A stretch of 64,000 bases of DNA from JACVRN01 sp036403815 (GTDB lineage Bacteria; Acidobacteriota; Blastocatellia; Pyrinomonadales; Pyrinomonadaceae), in contig DASWQH010000007.1 of NCBI GenBank assembly GCA_036403815.1, positions 103,056 through 167,055 of the forward strand, read 5' to 3'. Below the pieces are notes generated by a model. The model was not told the DNA's origin. It searched no databases and saw only the letters and a program-made list of their open reading frames with translations. The stretch's first letter is position 1. Every line of letters begins with the position of its first letter. The position numbers were made by a program, and so were the translations under genes. Shown piece after piece: positions 1 through 8,823 of the stretch.

Positions 1-1737
1 CAGCCGGTCATCTACATGCGCGAGAACGGCAAGGACGTAGCGCTCGTTGACCCGAACACGTGGACTAAGGATCAAACCTCTTCGGCTTCGCTTCAGGAGG
101 TGTCGCGGGACGGAAAGCTTCTGATGTACGGTGTCCGCGAAGGCGGCGCGGATGAAGTGACGGGCGTCATTCTGGACATTGATTCAGGCAAAGAGCTGCC
201 CGACCGTTTCCCTAAAGCTCGCTACTCCGGCATCAGCTTTACGAACGACAAGAAGGGCATCTACTACTCCAGGTATCAGAACGGCGTTGGCTCGCGCGTG
301 ATGTATCACGAGATGGGAACGGATGTCGCTAAGGACGCAGAGATTTTCGGCAAGGGCTACGGCCCGACTCAGATTATCTCGCCGGACGTTTCGCGTGACG
401 GCAAGTGGCTGACCATCTTCGTCAGTCACGGCTCGGCGGCCAAAAAGATAGAGGTCTACGTTCAAGACCTTGAGAAGAAGGGCGCGATTACAGCAGTCGT
501 CAACGACTTGGACGCGACCTTCAACGGAACGATTGAAAACGGTCATCTATATATGTTGACCAACTGGCAGTCACCGAACCGCCGCATCGTTGACGTTGAT
601 CTTCAGAATCCTGCTCGCGCCAACTGGCGAACGGTCGTTGCGGAAACACCTTTCGTCATTACGGGGATACGGCTCGCGGGCGGCAAGATTTTCGTCAACT
701 ACCTGGAGAACGTCTCTACGAAGATGAAGGTCTTCGACACTACGGGCAAGCTTGTGCGCAATGTTCCTATTCCGGCTCTGGGCAGCGCAAGCTCTATGGC
801 TGGCGAGTGGGACAAGGACGAAGCCTTCTACAGCTTCAGCTCTTACAAACAGCCTACGACCATCTATCGCTATCAGGTCTCTACGGGCAAGCAGGAGGAG
901 TGGGCGCGCATCAACGTTCCTATCAACACCGATCAGATAGAGGTCAAGCAGGTCTGGTTTGAGTCGAAAGACAAGACGAAAGTGCCTATGTACATCGCCT
1001 ACAAGAAGGGCATGAAACTGGACGGCACGAACCCGACTTACCTGACAGCGTACGGCGGCTTCAACAGCTCCCTGACGCCGGGCTTCTCAACCTTTGCAGC
1101 CTACTGGATTGAGAATGGCGGAGTCTACGCCGTGCCTAACCTGCGTGGCGGCGGAGAGTTTGGCGAGAAATGGCACGAGGCCGGGATGCTTGAAAAGAAG
1201 CAGAACGTCTTCGACGACTTTATAGGCGCAGCCGAATGGCTCATCAAGAATAAGTACACCAGCCCGCAGAAGCTGGCGATTGCGGGCGGCTCGAACGGCG
1301 GTCTTCTGGTCGGCGCGGCGATGACGCAGCGTCCAGACCTTTATCAAGCGGTCGTCTGCTCCTATCCCTTGTTGGACATGATTCGCTACGACAAGTTTCT
1401 GGTGGCGAAGTTCTGGGTGCCGGAATACGGCTCAGCCGAAAAAGAAGATCAGTTCAAATATCTTATGGCCTACTCGCCGTATCAGAACGTGAAGCAGGGC
1501 GCGAAATATCCCGCGGTGCTCTTCATCACGGGCGACTCGGACACGCGCGTCGCTCCCTTGCACGCGCGCAAGATGGCCGCGCTCATGCAGGCCATGAGCG
1601 GGTCGGACAAGCCAATCCTACTGCACTACGACACCAAGGCTGGACACTCCGGCGGCACCCCCGTCAGCAAGCAGATCGAAGACTTGACCGACACGCTCTC
1701 GTTCCTGTTCTGGCAACTGGGCATGAAGAGTAGTTAG
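1..1737 (+). CDS. prolyl oligopeptidase family serine peptidase (S9A), 5' end outside window
   Basis: This is the C-terminal part of a prolyl-oligopeptidase-type peptidase. The reading frame is open from base 1, so the first in-window ATG (16) is internal and the true start lies upstream. The first ~300 residues look like the beta-propeller that gates the active site (repeated D-G-K-type blades). The alpha/beta-hydrolase domain follows: the nucleophile motif GGSNGG has its Ser at 1291-1293, the acid motif GDSDTRV has its Asp at 1540-1542, and the catalytic His is in AGHSGG (1645-1647). The family cleaves short proline-containing peptides. Because the N-terminus is missing I cannot tell whether it carries a signal peptide, but the next genes are exported hydrolases. 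A REP-like repeat follows the stop within 10 nt. Family assignment is secure; the substrate is not. Confidence 0.93.
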   Translation, partial: QPVIYMRENGKDVALVDPNTWTKDQTSSASLQEVSRDGKLLMYGVREGGADEVTGVILDIDSGKELPDRFPKARYSGISFTNDKKGIYYSRYQNGVGSRVMYHEMGTDVAKDAEIFGKGYGPTQIISPDVSRDGKWLTIFVSHGSAAKKIEVYVQDLEKKGAITAVVNDLDATFNGTIENGHLYMLTNWQSPNRRIVDVDLQNPARANWRTVVAETPFVITGIRLAGGKIFVNYLENVSTKMKVFDTTGKLVRNVPIPALGSASSMAGEWDKDEAFYSFSSYKQPTTIYRYQVSTGKQEEWARINVPINTDQIEVKQVWFESKDKTKVPMYIAYKKGMKLDGTNPTYLTAYGGFNSSLTPGFSTFAAYWIENGGVYAVPNLRGGGEFGEKWHEAGMLEKKQNVFDDFIGAAEWLIKNKYTSPQKLAIAGGSNGGLLVGAAMTQRPDLYQAVVCSYPLLDMIRYDKFLVAKFWVPEYGSAEKEDQFKYLMAYSPYQNVKQGAKYPAVLFITGDSDTRVAPLHARKMAALMQAMSGSDKPILLHYDTKAGHSGGTPVSKQIEDLTDTLSFLFWQLGMKSS

Positions 1738-1744
1738 GTCAAGA

Positions 1745-1964
1745 AGCCCCGTCAGGGGCGGAAGAATTTAGCCCATGACGTAAGTCATGGGAAACGAGAA
1801 TAATATGTAATTGAAAAGCCCCGTAGGGGCGAAAGAAAATCGAAGGCATGAATCTCTTCTGCTAAATACTTTCTTTCGCCCCTACGGGGCTTCTGGAATA
1901 CTTGTTGAACTACTGTCCCACGGCTCACGCCGTGGGCTACAATCTTCCGCCCCTTTCAGGGGCT
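1745..1964. repeat. REP-A composite palindromic element, copy 1
   Basis: Nested palindromic element filling the gap after the S9 peptidase gene. From the left it has a small hairpin AGCCCCGTCAGGGGC, the conserved linker GGAAGAATTTA, a hairpin GCCCATGACGTAAGTCATGG, and a GCCCCGTAGGGGCGAAAGAAA hairpin half. It then mirrors back: TTTCTTTCGCCCC, CCCACGGCTCACGCCGTGGG, CCCCTTTCAGGGGCT. The two outer stems differ in sequence (CCCATGAC against CCCACGGC) but each is self-complementary. Further full copies are at 28264, 39526, 48540 and 62665, and partial ones at 12204 and 51183. No transposase lies beside it. Confidence 0.85.
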
Positions 1965-2038
1965 GCATTCAATGACAGATTCGATGGTAAACTTTTTCTT
2001 GCTTCAGCCGAAAACCAATCATCGTAACGAACCAAAAT

Positions 2039-3403
2039 ATGGCTCATAAAGATTCCGGCGTTCTTCGCGCGCTGTCGCTCCTCTTAATCCTTTCGTTTAC
2101 TAACGCTCCCGTCGCGGCTCAGTCAGTCAAGCCGCTTCCGTCTTTGCGCGAGCAGGCGTTGATTCAGCAGGAGTGGTTGAAGGCACGCATGGAGCGTGTG
2201 TTGCCCGCACTGATGCGTAAGCACAAGGTTCAGATGTGGCTGGTCATCTGCCGCGAGTACAACGAAGACCCTGTTTTTTTCTCGCTCGTCTCGCCGACAG
2301 TCTTCGCTGCGCGCCGTCGCACCATCTACGTCTTTTACGATCGCGGTGAAGAGAAGGGCGTGGAACGACTGGCAATCGGCGGCGGCTCAAACGGCGGACT
2401 TTATACAGTCTACAGAGACCCGGAGGTTGAGAACCGCGAGATTTACGGCGAAGGCCAGTGGGCGCTCCTGAAAAAGTTAATCATAGAGCGCAACCCTTCA
2501 AACATAGCCGTCAACATCTCCGGCACGCACGCCTTCAGCGATGGTCTTTCGGCGGGCGAGCGCGAAAAGTTGGAAGCCACGCTCGGCACTGAATACGTAC
2601 GACGTATTGTGCGCGCAGAGAATCTGCCGCTCGAATATATTGAAGTGCGACTGCCGGAGATGCTGCCCGTCTACAGGCAGATGATGGAGGTAGTGCATTC
2701 ACTGATTGCGCGTGCCTTCTCCAGCGAAGTCATCACGCCGGGGAAGACTACGAATCAGGATGTAGTGTGGTGGCTGCGCCAGCAGGTCAACGACCAGGGG
2801 CTGGGCACATGGTTTCAGCCTTCGGTTCGCGTGCAGCGCGCCTCACGCACGGGCGTCAATCTTCTTTCGGAAGACGAGGTTGTGGTGATTGAGCGCGGTG
2901 ACGTGCTTCATGTTGACTTCGGCATCACAATGATGCGCCTGAACACGGACACTCAGCACATGGGCTACGTCCTGCGCGAAGGTGAAAAGGATGTGCCTGC
3001 TGGAATCAAGCGTGCGCTTTCTAATACGAATCGTCTTCAGGATTTGCTCATGGAGAGAATGCGCGTAGGGAAGACCGGCAACGAAGTTCTGGCTGATACT
3101 CTTGCTGCGATGAAAGCCGCAGGGATTAACGGCTCTATCTACACGCATCCGATTGGCGAGAACGGCCACGGCGCAGGCCCGCTCATAGGCTTGTGGGACA
3201 GGCAGCAGGGCGTGCCCGGTCGCGGCGATGTACAGATTCTACCCGGCACATGGTTTTCTATAGAGCTTTCCGCGACTACGCCCGTGCCCGAATGGAACAA
3301 TCAACCGCTCTGGGTCGGGCAGGAAGAGGACGCCACGATTGACGAGCAGGGACGCATACAGTGGGTGCTCAGGCGTCAGACGGAATATCATTTAGTGAAG
3401 TAG
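2039..3403 (+). CDS. secreted M24 family metallopeptidase (Xaa-Pro aminopeptidase-like)
   Basis: 454-residue protein with a Sec signal peptide (hydrophobic core at residues ~9-26, cleavage after PVAAQ). An N-terminal creatinase-like region (~30-200) is followed by the pita-bread M24 fold. The metal ligands are visible in order: Asp in HVDFG, Asp in NTDTQHMGY, His in HPIGENGHGAG, Glu in SIELSATT and Glu in GQEEDATID. M24 peptidases remove N-terminal residues, often before proline, using two metal ions; export suggests nutrient peptide processing. No clear Shine-Dalgarno precedes the ATG, but the signal peptide begins properly there. It ends 5 nt before the next gene, so the two are probably co-transcribed. 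Xaa-Pro specificity is inferred. Confidence 0.9.
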   Translation: MAHKDSGVLRALSLLLILSFTNAPVAAQSVKPLPSLREQALIQQEWLKARMERVLPALMRKHKVQMWLVICREYNEDPVFFSLVSPTVFAARRRTIYVFYDRGEEKGVERLAIGGGSNGGLYTVYRDPEVENREIYGEGQWALLKKLIIERNPSNIAVNISGTHAFSDGLSAGEREKLEATLGTEYVRRIVRAENLPLEYIEVRLPEMLPVYRQMMEVVHSLIARAFSSEVITPGKTTNQDVVWWLRQQVNDQGLGTWFQPSVRVQRASRTGVNLLSEDEVVVIERGDVLHVDFGITMMRLNTDTQHMGYVLREGEKDVPAGIKRALSNTNRLQDLLMERMRVGKTGNEVLADTLAAMKAAGINGSIYTHPIGENGHGAGPLIGLWDRQQGVPGRGDVQILPGTWFSIELSATTPVPEWNNQPLWVGQEEDATIDEQGRIQWVLRRQTEYHLVK

Positions 3404-3407
3404 CATT

Positions 3408-4298
3408 TTGAATGCTTATCTGAAAAAAGACGGTCACAGGCCACCCTTACGCAAAGTCTTGCTCACCATCTCTCTTTCAATACTGGCTGGCTCAACTCTC
3501 TTCTACTTCAGTGCGCGCTGGTTCGAGCGAAGCGTTACCTTTCATCCTGAACGCTACACGGAAGGCGCTGCGTGGAAGATGCCTGAGGGCGGTGAAGATG
3601 TCTGGTTCGCTGGCGGGAGCGGCGAGCGTCTTCATGGCTGGTATGTGCGCGCGCGTGGTGTTGAGCAGGAGCGTGCGGCGACCGTCATCTACTTTCACGG
3701 CAACGGCGGCAACATCTACGTCATAGGCTGGCTTGGCGAAGCTCTCTCTGCGCGCGGCTTCAACGTGCTGCTCTTCGACTATCGCGGCTATGGCCGGAGC
3801 GAAGGAAGCACACTGGACGAGCGCGGGATATATGAGGATGCTGATGCCGCTTATAATTATGTCGTGCGCGAGCGCGGGGCTAAGCCTGAACAGGTAGTGC
3901 TCTACGGCCAGTCGCTCGGCACAACCGCGGCTGTTGACCTTGCGGCGCGTGTACACTGCAGAGCGGTCATACTCGAATCCGGCTTAAGCTCCGCGAGCGA
4001 CATGGCGGCGATGATTCTGCCCTGGGTTCCCGTGTGGGTATACAAATACGGGCGGAATCACTTTGAATCCGCGAAGAAGCTTGAAAGGGTAAGCGCGCCG
4101 GTTTTCGTAGCCCACGGCCAGCTTGACCGGACTATCCCTGTAGAGCAGGGCTACAAACTATACGCTGCTGCGCGGGAGCCTAAGCGGCTCTTTATCGTCC
4201 CCGACGCCGGGCACAACGACCTGATCGCCAGGGGCGGCAACGCTTATCTGGACGCTCTGACAGATTTTGTCCGGACTTATGCCCGTTCAGGAAAGTAA
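3408..4298 (+). CDS. membrane-anchored alpha/beta hydrolase (ABHD17/Bem46-like)
   Basis: 296-residue serine hydrolase with an N-terminal membrane segment (~residues 16-35) followed by an extracytoplasmic alpha/beta-hydrolase fold. The oxyanion-region motif FHGNGGN, the nucleophile elbow GQSLG, the acid in HGQLDRTIP and the His in AGHND form a complete triad in the usual order. This is the layout of the ABHD13/ABHD17/Bem46 group, whose bacterial substrates are mostly unknown. The start is a TTG only 5 nt after the upstream stop; no in-frame ATG occurs before the membrane segment, so TTG is the best choice. It is likely translated with the M24 peptidase gene. A 29-bp perfect inverted repeat starts 5 nt after the stop and probably terminates this unit. 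Confidence 0.88.
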   Translation: MNAYLKKDGHRPPLRKVLLTISLSILAGSTLFYFSARWFERSVTFHPERYTEGAAWKMPEGGEDVWFAGGSGERLHGWYVRARGVEQERAATVIYFHGNGGNIYVIGWLGEALSARGFNVLLFDYRGYGRSEGSTLDERGIYEDADAAYNYVVRERGAKPEQVVLYGQSLGTTAAVDLAARVHCRAVILESGLSSASDMAAMILPWVPVWVYKYGRNHFESAKKLERVSAPVFVAHGQLDRTIPVEQGYKLYAAAREPKRLFIVPDAGHNDLIARGGNAYLDALTDFVRTYARSGK

Positions 4299-4302
4299 GC
4301 AG

Positions 4303-4375
4303 GTCAGTACCGCCTGCGTGAGCGGGCGGGTGATCGCTTAGCCAATACCCGCCCGCTCACGCAGGCGGTACTGAC
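4303..4375. terminator. 29-bp perfect inverted repeat, probable terminator
   Basis: Arms at 4303-4331 and 4347-4375 are perfect reverse complements of 29 nt (beginning GTCAGTACCGCC) around a 15-nt loop. It starts 5 nt after the hydrolase stop codon. It lacks a long U tract, so it may act as a transcript end-stabiliser or a repeat element rather than a classical intrinsic terminator. The remaining 4376-4620 shows only a good ribosome-binding site for the next gene. Confidence 0.75.
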
Positions 4376-4620
4376 TTATCTTTATCTAGCGCTCGGCACT
4401 TTTTGAAACCAAATGGGTCGCTGAACGTAATTAGACAATGAAGACAGAAAAGAAGCTGAAGTCTGTCCGTTTTCCGGCTGGTTTTCCTGTTTTCCATTCA
4501 TTTTGACTTTCTTGCTGCCTTGGTAGTAAGGTTGTCGGCGCAAATCGGAGCAGGGTTACTTTCCAATTTCCTGCTCCCAATCGGAACCCTCAGTTCATAA
4601 CTCAACAGAAGGAGAAAGCA

Positions 4621-6033
4621 ATGCGAAGGGCGAAGTTTCTCTTGGCCTATCTTCTCCTCCCCAGCATGTTTGTGCCCGTAGCCCTGGCACAGAACATGAA
4701 GGCGGGAGAGACGACTGTAGCAAGCCAGACGGCCAAATCTTTTTCAATTCCCATTAAGGAATACACATTAAAGAACGGGCTGCGCGTGATTCTCTCGGAG
4801 GATCACAATGCTCCCACCTATTCAATCAGCGTGACCTACAACGTTGGCTCGCGCAATGAGAAGCCGGGACGCACAGGATTCGCGCACCTCTTCGAGCACA
4901 TGATGTTTCAAGGCTCGGAGAACGTAGGCAAAGGCGAGCATTTCATCCTTGTGCTTAATAACGGCGGCAATATGAACGGCACGACCAACGCCGACCGCAC
5001 AAATTATTTCCAGAGCATGCCGATTAACCAGCTCGACCTGGGACTCTTCCTGGAAGCCGACCGCATGAAGTCGCTCGCTATCACGCAGGCGAATCTGGAT
5101 AACCAGCGCAACGCCGTGCAGGAAGAGCGCCGTCTGGGCGTTGACAATCAAGCTTACGGCAAAACTTTCGAGACGCTCTTCGATACGGCTTACGACAATT
5201 TCGCTTACAAGCATTCGACCATCGGCTCTATGGCCGACCTGAATGCCGCGACGGTCGAAGACGTAGCAGCGTTCTTCAAGATGTACTATGCGCCCAACAA
5301 TGCCACGGTCGTGCTTGTCGGCGATTTCAAGCCGGATGAAGCGCTAGCCAAGATTAAGAAGTATTTCGAGGCTATCCCGCAGCAAACCGCGCCGCCTGCC
5401 ATTGATACTACAGAGCCTGAGCAGAGTGGCGAGCGTCGTAAGACGATTGAAGACACTTTCGCGCGGTCTGCGCGCCTGGACATCGTCTACAAGATTCCGC
5501 AATCCAATACGCCGGATTGGTACGCGCTCGCCGTCCTAGGCCAGATACTCGGCAGCGGGCAGTCGTCGCGCCTCTACCAGCAGCTCGTCAAAGAGAAGCA
5601 GTTGGTCGTCGGTGCTTTCAGTAACGCACAGGAGCGCAGAGGGCCTTCGCTCGCTTCCGTCGTAGCCATCCTGCCGCCGACGCCTAATGCCGACCCAGCA
5701 GTGGTTGAAAAGGCCATCTATGCCGAGATTGAGCGCTTGAAGACAGAGCCTGTGGCCGATTGGGAGCTTGAGAAGGTGCGTATGCAGCTTCGTCGCCAGC
5801 GTGCGCAACAGCTTCGCAGCACTCTCACGCGCGCCATCATCCTGGGTCAGTACGCCGTCTATTATAATGATCCGAGTCTCATCAATACGCTTGATGCGAA
5901 GTATGCAGCCGTCACCAAAGAGGACATCATGAGAGTGGCGCAGAAGTACTTCAAAGACACGAACCGAACGGTGGTCACGACCGTGCCCGCCAAGAAAGCA
6001 AGCCCCACAGCGGGCGTCAAACCGGCTGAATAG
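4621..6033 (+). CDS. M16 family zinc peptidase, catalytically complete subunit
   Basis: 470-residue exported peptidase. A Sec signal peptide (~1-24) is followed by two M16 repeats. The inverted zinc motif HxxEH is intact (FAHLFEHMMFQ, near residues 89-93), with the downstream Glu in NAVQEERRLG as third zinc ligand. The strong SD AAGGAGAAAGCA confirms the ATG. Bacterial M16B enzymes often work as heterodimers of one catalytic and one degenerate subunit, and the next gene (23 nt on, with its own SD) is such a degenerate partner. I infer a periplasmic heterodimeric protease that degrades small peptides inside a closed chamber. Substrate unknown. Confidence 0.93.
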   Translation: MRRAKFLLAYLLLPSMFVPVALAQNMKAGETTVASQTAKSFSIPIKEYTLKNGLRVILSEDHNAPTYSISVTYNVGSRNEKPGRTGFAHLFEHMMFQGSENVGKGEHFILVLNNGGNMNGTTNADRTNYFQSMPINQLDLGLFLEADRMKSLAITQANLDNQRNAVQEERRLGVDNQAYGKTFETLFDTAYDNFAYKHSTIGSMADLNAATVEDVAAFFKMYYAPNNATVVLVGDFKPDEALAKIKKYFEAIPQQTAPPAIDTTEPEQSGERRKTIEDTFARSARLDIVYKIPQSNTPDWYALAVLGQILGSGQSSRLYQQLVKEKQLVVGAFSNAQERRGPSLASVVAILPPTPNADPAVVEKAIYAEIERLKTEPVADWELEKVRMQLRRQRAQQLRSTLTRAIILGQYAVYYNDPSLINTLDAKYAAVTKEDIMRVAQKYFKDTNRTVVTTVPAKKASPTAGVKPAE

Positions 6034-6056
6034 CCAGCTCCGAAGGAGAGACTACT

Positions 6057-7595
6057 ATGAGAAAGTTTAGATATTTGATGCGGTCACTTCTGGCGGCCAG
6101 CCTGTTGCTCTCTGTCTTTATCTCCGCGCTTGCGCAGGGACAGCAAGCGCCGGGTGACTCAAAGGGCGAGAAGCTGAGCAAGATCGAGCGCAAGAACCGC
6201 GCGCCCGTCTCGAAAGAGGTGCTCAAAGTTAAATTGCCTCGTCCCATAGAGGCCAAGCTTGATAACGGCCTGACGGTCTTGATTCTGGAAGATAGCCGCT
6301 TCCCGACCGTCAACGTTCAATTCGCCATCAACGGCGCGGGCGCGCTTTATGAGCCTGCGAACATGCCGGGTGTGGCGAGCGCCACGGCGCAGATGCTACG
6401 AGAAGGCACAAAGACGCGCTCAAGCAAGCAGCTTGCCGAAGAGGTTGATAAGCTGGGCGCAACCCTCGGAGCCTTCTCCGGCTTCGGCTCGATTCAAACG
6501 AACGTGACCGCTGCCGGATTGTCGGATAATTTCGACCAGTGGTTCGCGCTCACTACGGACATTTTGATGAACCCGACCTTTCCGGCTGAAGAGCTGGCGA
6601 AGTTCAAGCAGCGCGCCAAGGCGCAGTTGAAACAGCAGCGCTCTTCACCGGACTTCCTGGCAAACGAGCAGTTCGCTCGCGCCGTCTATGGTAATCATCC
6701 GGCGTCGATTGTGGCTGCGACTGCCGAATCTATTGACGCTCTGACGCCTGAGATTCTGGCTAACTGGCAGAAGTCGCGTTACGCTCCGCAGAACACCATC
6801 CTCGGCATAGCGGGCGACGTGAAGGCCGCAGAGCTTATTCCGAAACTCAAGCAGGCGCTTGCAGGCTGGCAGAAGACGGATGCTAAAGAAGTATTGCCTG
6901 CGAACGCTATGCCCGCCGCGCAGAAGAGAATCATCATCGTTGACCGGCCAGAATCGGTGCAGACGACTATGGCTATGGGCAACATAGCCATTGATCGCCG
7001 CAGCCCTGATTACCCTGCAATGGTCGTCATGGACAACATCATCGGCAGCGGAGGCTCTGCGCGTCTCTTCATGAAGTTACGCGAAGAGAAGGGTCTGACC
7101 TACGGAGCCTATAGTACTTTCACGGCTGTCAAATATCCGGGGCCGTGGCGCGCCGGTGGAGACTTCCGCACGGAGGTCACGGATCAGGCTATGGCCGGAT
7201 TCCTGGACGAGATTAATCTGATACGCAACGAGAAGGTCTCAATGGATGAGCTGGAAGAGAACAAGCGCTCTGTGGTAGCAAGCTTTGCGCTTTCGCTTGA
7301 ACAGCCGACGCAGCTCTTGAGCTACGAGATAGTGCGCAGGATTTACGGCTTCCCTGAAGATTACTGGGAGACCTACCCGGCGCGCATCATGGCCGTCACC
7401 TCCGACGACGTACAGCGCGTAGCGCGCAAGTACCTCAATCCAGAGTCGCTTCAGATTATAGCCGTCGGCGACGCGAGCAAGATCAAGACAGTGCTCGAAA
7501 AATTTGGCACCGTCACCGTCTACGACGCCGAAGGTAAACCCGAAGCAGCCAAGCCCTCGGCCACAACGACGAAGCCTGCTAGCCCCGGCCAGTAA
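6057..7595 (+). CDS. M16 family peptidase-like protein lacking the HxxEH zinc site
   Basis: 512-residue partner of the preceding M16 enzyme, with a signal peptide (~1-29), an M16 N-terminal repeat from ~60 and a C-terminal repeat to ~490. Where HxxEH is expected it reads GVASATAQMLREG, so zinc cannot be bound in the usual way. The C-terminal half keeps the substrate-positioning features of M16 (GLTYGAYSTF near 345). In known M16B pairs the inactive subunit supplies an Arg/Tyr pair that holds substrate; I infer the same here. SD GAAGGAGAG precedes the ATG. The C-terminus is a low-complexity Ala/Pro/Thr/Lys tail. It ends just before a 38-bp palindrome that should separate it from the convergent acetyltransferase gene. 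Confidence 0.9.
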   Translation: MRKFRYLMRSLLAASLLLSVFISALAQGQQAPGDSKGEKLSKIERKNRAPVSKEVLKVKLPRPIEAKLDNGLTVLILEDSRFPTVNVQFAINGAGALYEPANMPGVASATAQMLREGTKTRSSKQLAEEVDKLGATLGAFSGFGSIQTNVTAAGLSDNFDQWFALTTDILMNPTFPAEELAKFKQRAKAQLKQQRSSPDFLANEQFARAVYGNHPASIVAATAESIDALTPEILANWQKSRYAPQNTILGIAGDVKAAELIPKLKQALAGWQKTDAKEVLPANAMPAAQKRIIIVDRPESVQTTMAMGNIAIDRRSPDYPAMVVMDNIIGSGGSARLFMKLREEKGLTYGAYSTFTAVKYPGPWRAGGDFRTEVTDQAMAGFLDEINLIRNEKVSMDELEENKRSVVASFALSLEQPTQLLSYEIVRRIYGFPEDYWETYPARIMAVTSDDVQRVARKYLNPESLQIIAVGDASKIKTVLEKFGTVTVYDAEGKPEAAKPSATTTKPASPGQ

Positions 7596-7626
7596 GCTCT
7601 GCTCGGAAAGCCTGAACCCTTAACAA

Positions 7627-7664
7627 GCATGGCGCTCGTTGGAAATTTCCAACGAGCGCCATGC
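7627..7664. terminator. 38-bp perfect palindrome between convergent genes
   Basis: The sequence beginning GCATGGCGCTCGTTGGAAA is followed at once by its exact reverse complement, giving a 19-bp arm palindrome with no loop, then TCTTTT. It lies between the convergent M16 and acetyltransferase genes and is placed to work as a bidirectional terminator, though a loop-less palindrome this long is unusual for one. Confidence 0.75.
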
Positions 7665-7694
7665 TCTTTTAATTTCCGCATCAGAGCCGCCTTG

Positions 7695-8207
7695 TTAATC
7701 CAACCCAACCTTTTCGCTTCGTCGCTCCATCAGGACGACATCGCGCCACGCATTACTGAGTTTGCCTATGCGCTCCCGTCTTCCGACTTCGCGAAAGCCG
7801 AAGCGGCGATGAAGCTCAAGGCTGGCAATATTCTCGGCCAGTATGCCTGCTTGAAGCATCCAGATGCCGTGCTGCTCGGAAGCGCTGATGAGAGCTTCAA
7901 GGAGCGCGCGGCCACAGCCAATGCCACGCGCGCTTTCGGTGACATAGACGCTGACCTCCGCGACCCCTCTGTATGCATAGCGGCTCGAAACCGGCCTGAG
8001 CGCAGCCCATCCGTTGATGCCATCCTGCACGCGCGCAACCAGACGGCATGTTGAGAAATGTTCACTGTCCCATTCTTCCCATGCAGGCGCATCCGTCTCA
8101 AAGGTAGCGTTGCCCGTAGTGATGCCTTCCAGATAAATTTCACGCACCAACGGCCAATCGCTCGCGCGCATCTCTTCAATACGGTAATCAACTCTTCGGC
8201 CTGTCAT
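7695..8207 (-). CDS. GNAT N-acetyltransferase, phosphinothricin/methionine-sulfone acetyltransferase type
   Basis: 170-residue GNAT enzyme. The N-terminus (YRIEEMRASDWPLVREIYLEG), the conserved TGNATFETDAP stretch and the acetyl-CoA loop (ARGIGCGRALLEALI near residues 98-112) match the PAT/MddA branch, which acetylates the amino group of amino-acid analogues such as methionine sulfone or phosphinothricin. The physiological substrate here is inferred only. I chose the ATG at 8207, 4 nt after the pyrophosphatase stop; a longer frame to 8273 would overlap that gene by 62 nt and adds a non-homologous tail. It is probably co-transcribed with the pyrophosphatase gene. Confidence 0.87.
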   Translation of the reverse strand: MTGRRVDYRIEEMRASDWPLVREIYLEGITTGNATFETDAPAWEEWDSEHFSTCRLVARVQDGINGWAALRPVSSRYAYRGVAEVSVYVTESARGIGCGRALLEALISASEQHGIWMLQAGILAENIASLELHRRFGFREVGRRERIGKLSNAWRDVVLMERRSEKVGLD

Positions 8208-8211
8208 TACT

Positions 8212-8823
8212 TCAACGCTTCTTCTTTCTCTTGTCCACGGAGCTTTTATTCGTACCGGCGCTCCTGTGCTCATGGCGAAAGCTCTTCATACCCTCTTGAA
8301 TTAACCTGCGTGCGCGCTGATGGCCGAAGCGCCCTTTGGGCTTGAACTCTTTACCCTTAATCACATTGTATGAGACGAAGAAGTGCTCTATCTCGTCCAG
8401 CAGATTCTCGTTTAGTTCTTTAATGGTTCGCACATGGCTGTGCTCGCGCGCCACCTTTGCCACGCCTATAAGGCGGTCGTTGCGCGTAGTCTCGCCGTCG
8501 CGTTCAGTTTGCTCTGCTTCGATGACGCCGATTAAGCGTGTCGCCACCAGACAGCCCGTGAACGCAGGCTCGTCCATCAACACCAGCACATCCAATGGGT
8601 CGCCGTCGCCGCCCAGCGTCGAAGGCACGAATCCGAAGTCGAAGGGAAAGCTAGCACCTGCGGGCAGCACGCCGCCGAGTTTGAATAGCCCCAGCTCTTC
8701 GTCGTAATCGAATTTGTTCCGGCTGCCCTTAGGGGTCTCTATGATGACGTTAAGCTCGCCGTCGTCATCGAATGCGCCCAACCGGTTGAGCCGCGCATCA
8801 TCCTTTGTTTTCCTGTAGGCCAT
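8212..8823 (-). CDS. ppa: inorganic pyrophosphatase, family I
   Basis: 203-residue soluble pyrophosphatase hydrolysing PPi to two phosphates in the cytoplasm. The signature GDGDPLDVLVL carries the three Asp residues that hold the catalytic metals. The upstream FDYDEELGLFKL and FPFDFGFVP motifs are also typical; the latter aligns with the usual YPxNYGF(I/V)P. The basic C-terminal extension (~25 residues ending DKRKKKR) is longer than in E. coli Ppa. The window also encodes a membrane proton-pumping pyrophosphatase (17904-20675), so the organism can either waste or harvest PPi energy. Confidence 0.95.
   Translation of the reverse strand: MAYRKTKDDARLNRLGAFDDDGELNVIIETPKGSRNKFDYDEELGLFKLGGVLPAGASFPFDFGFVPSTLGGDGDPLDVLVLMDEPAFTGCLVATRLIGVIEAEQTERDGETTRNDRLIGVAKVAREHSHVRTIKELNENLLDEIEHFFVSYNVIKGKEFKPKGRFGHQRARRLIQEGMKSFRHEHRSAGTNKSSVDKRKKKR

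Noticed and set aside
1745..1964. REP-A hairpins as a CRISPR array
   Set aside because: Repeats are palindromic, arranged as mirror images and not separated by unique spacers of constant length; no cas gene is in the window.
7766..8191. Alternative 141-residue minus-strand frame over the acetyltransferase
   Set aside because: No family motifs, while the overlapping frame carries complete GNAT motifs.
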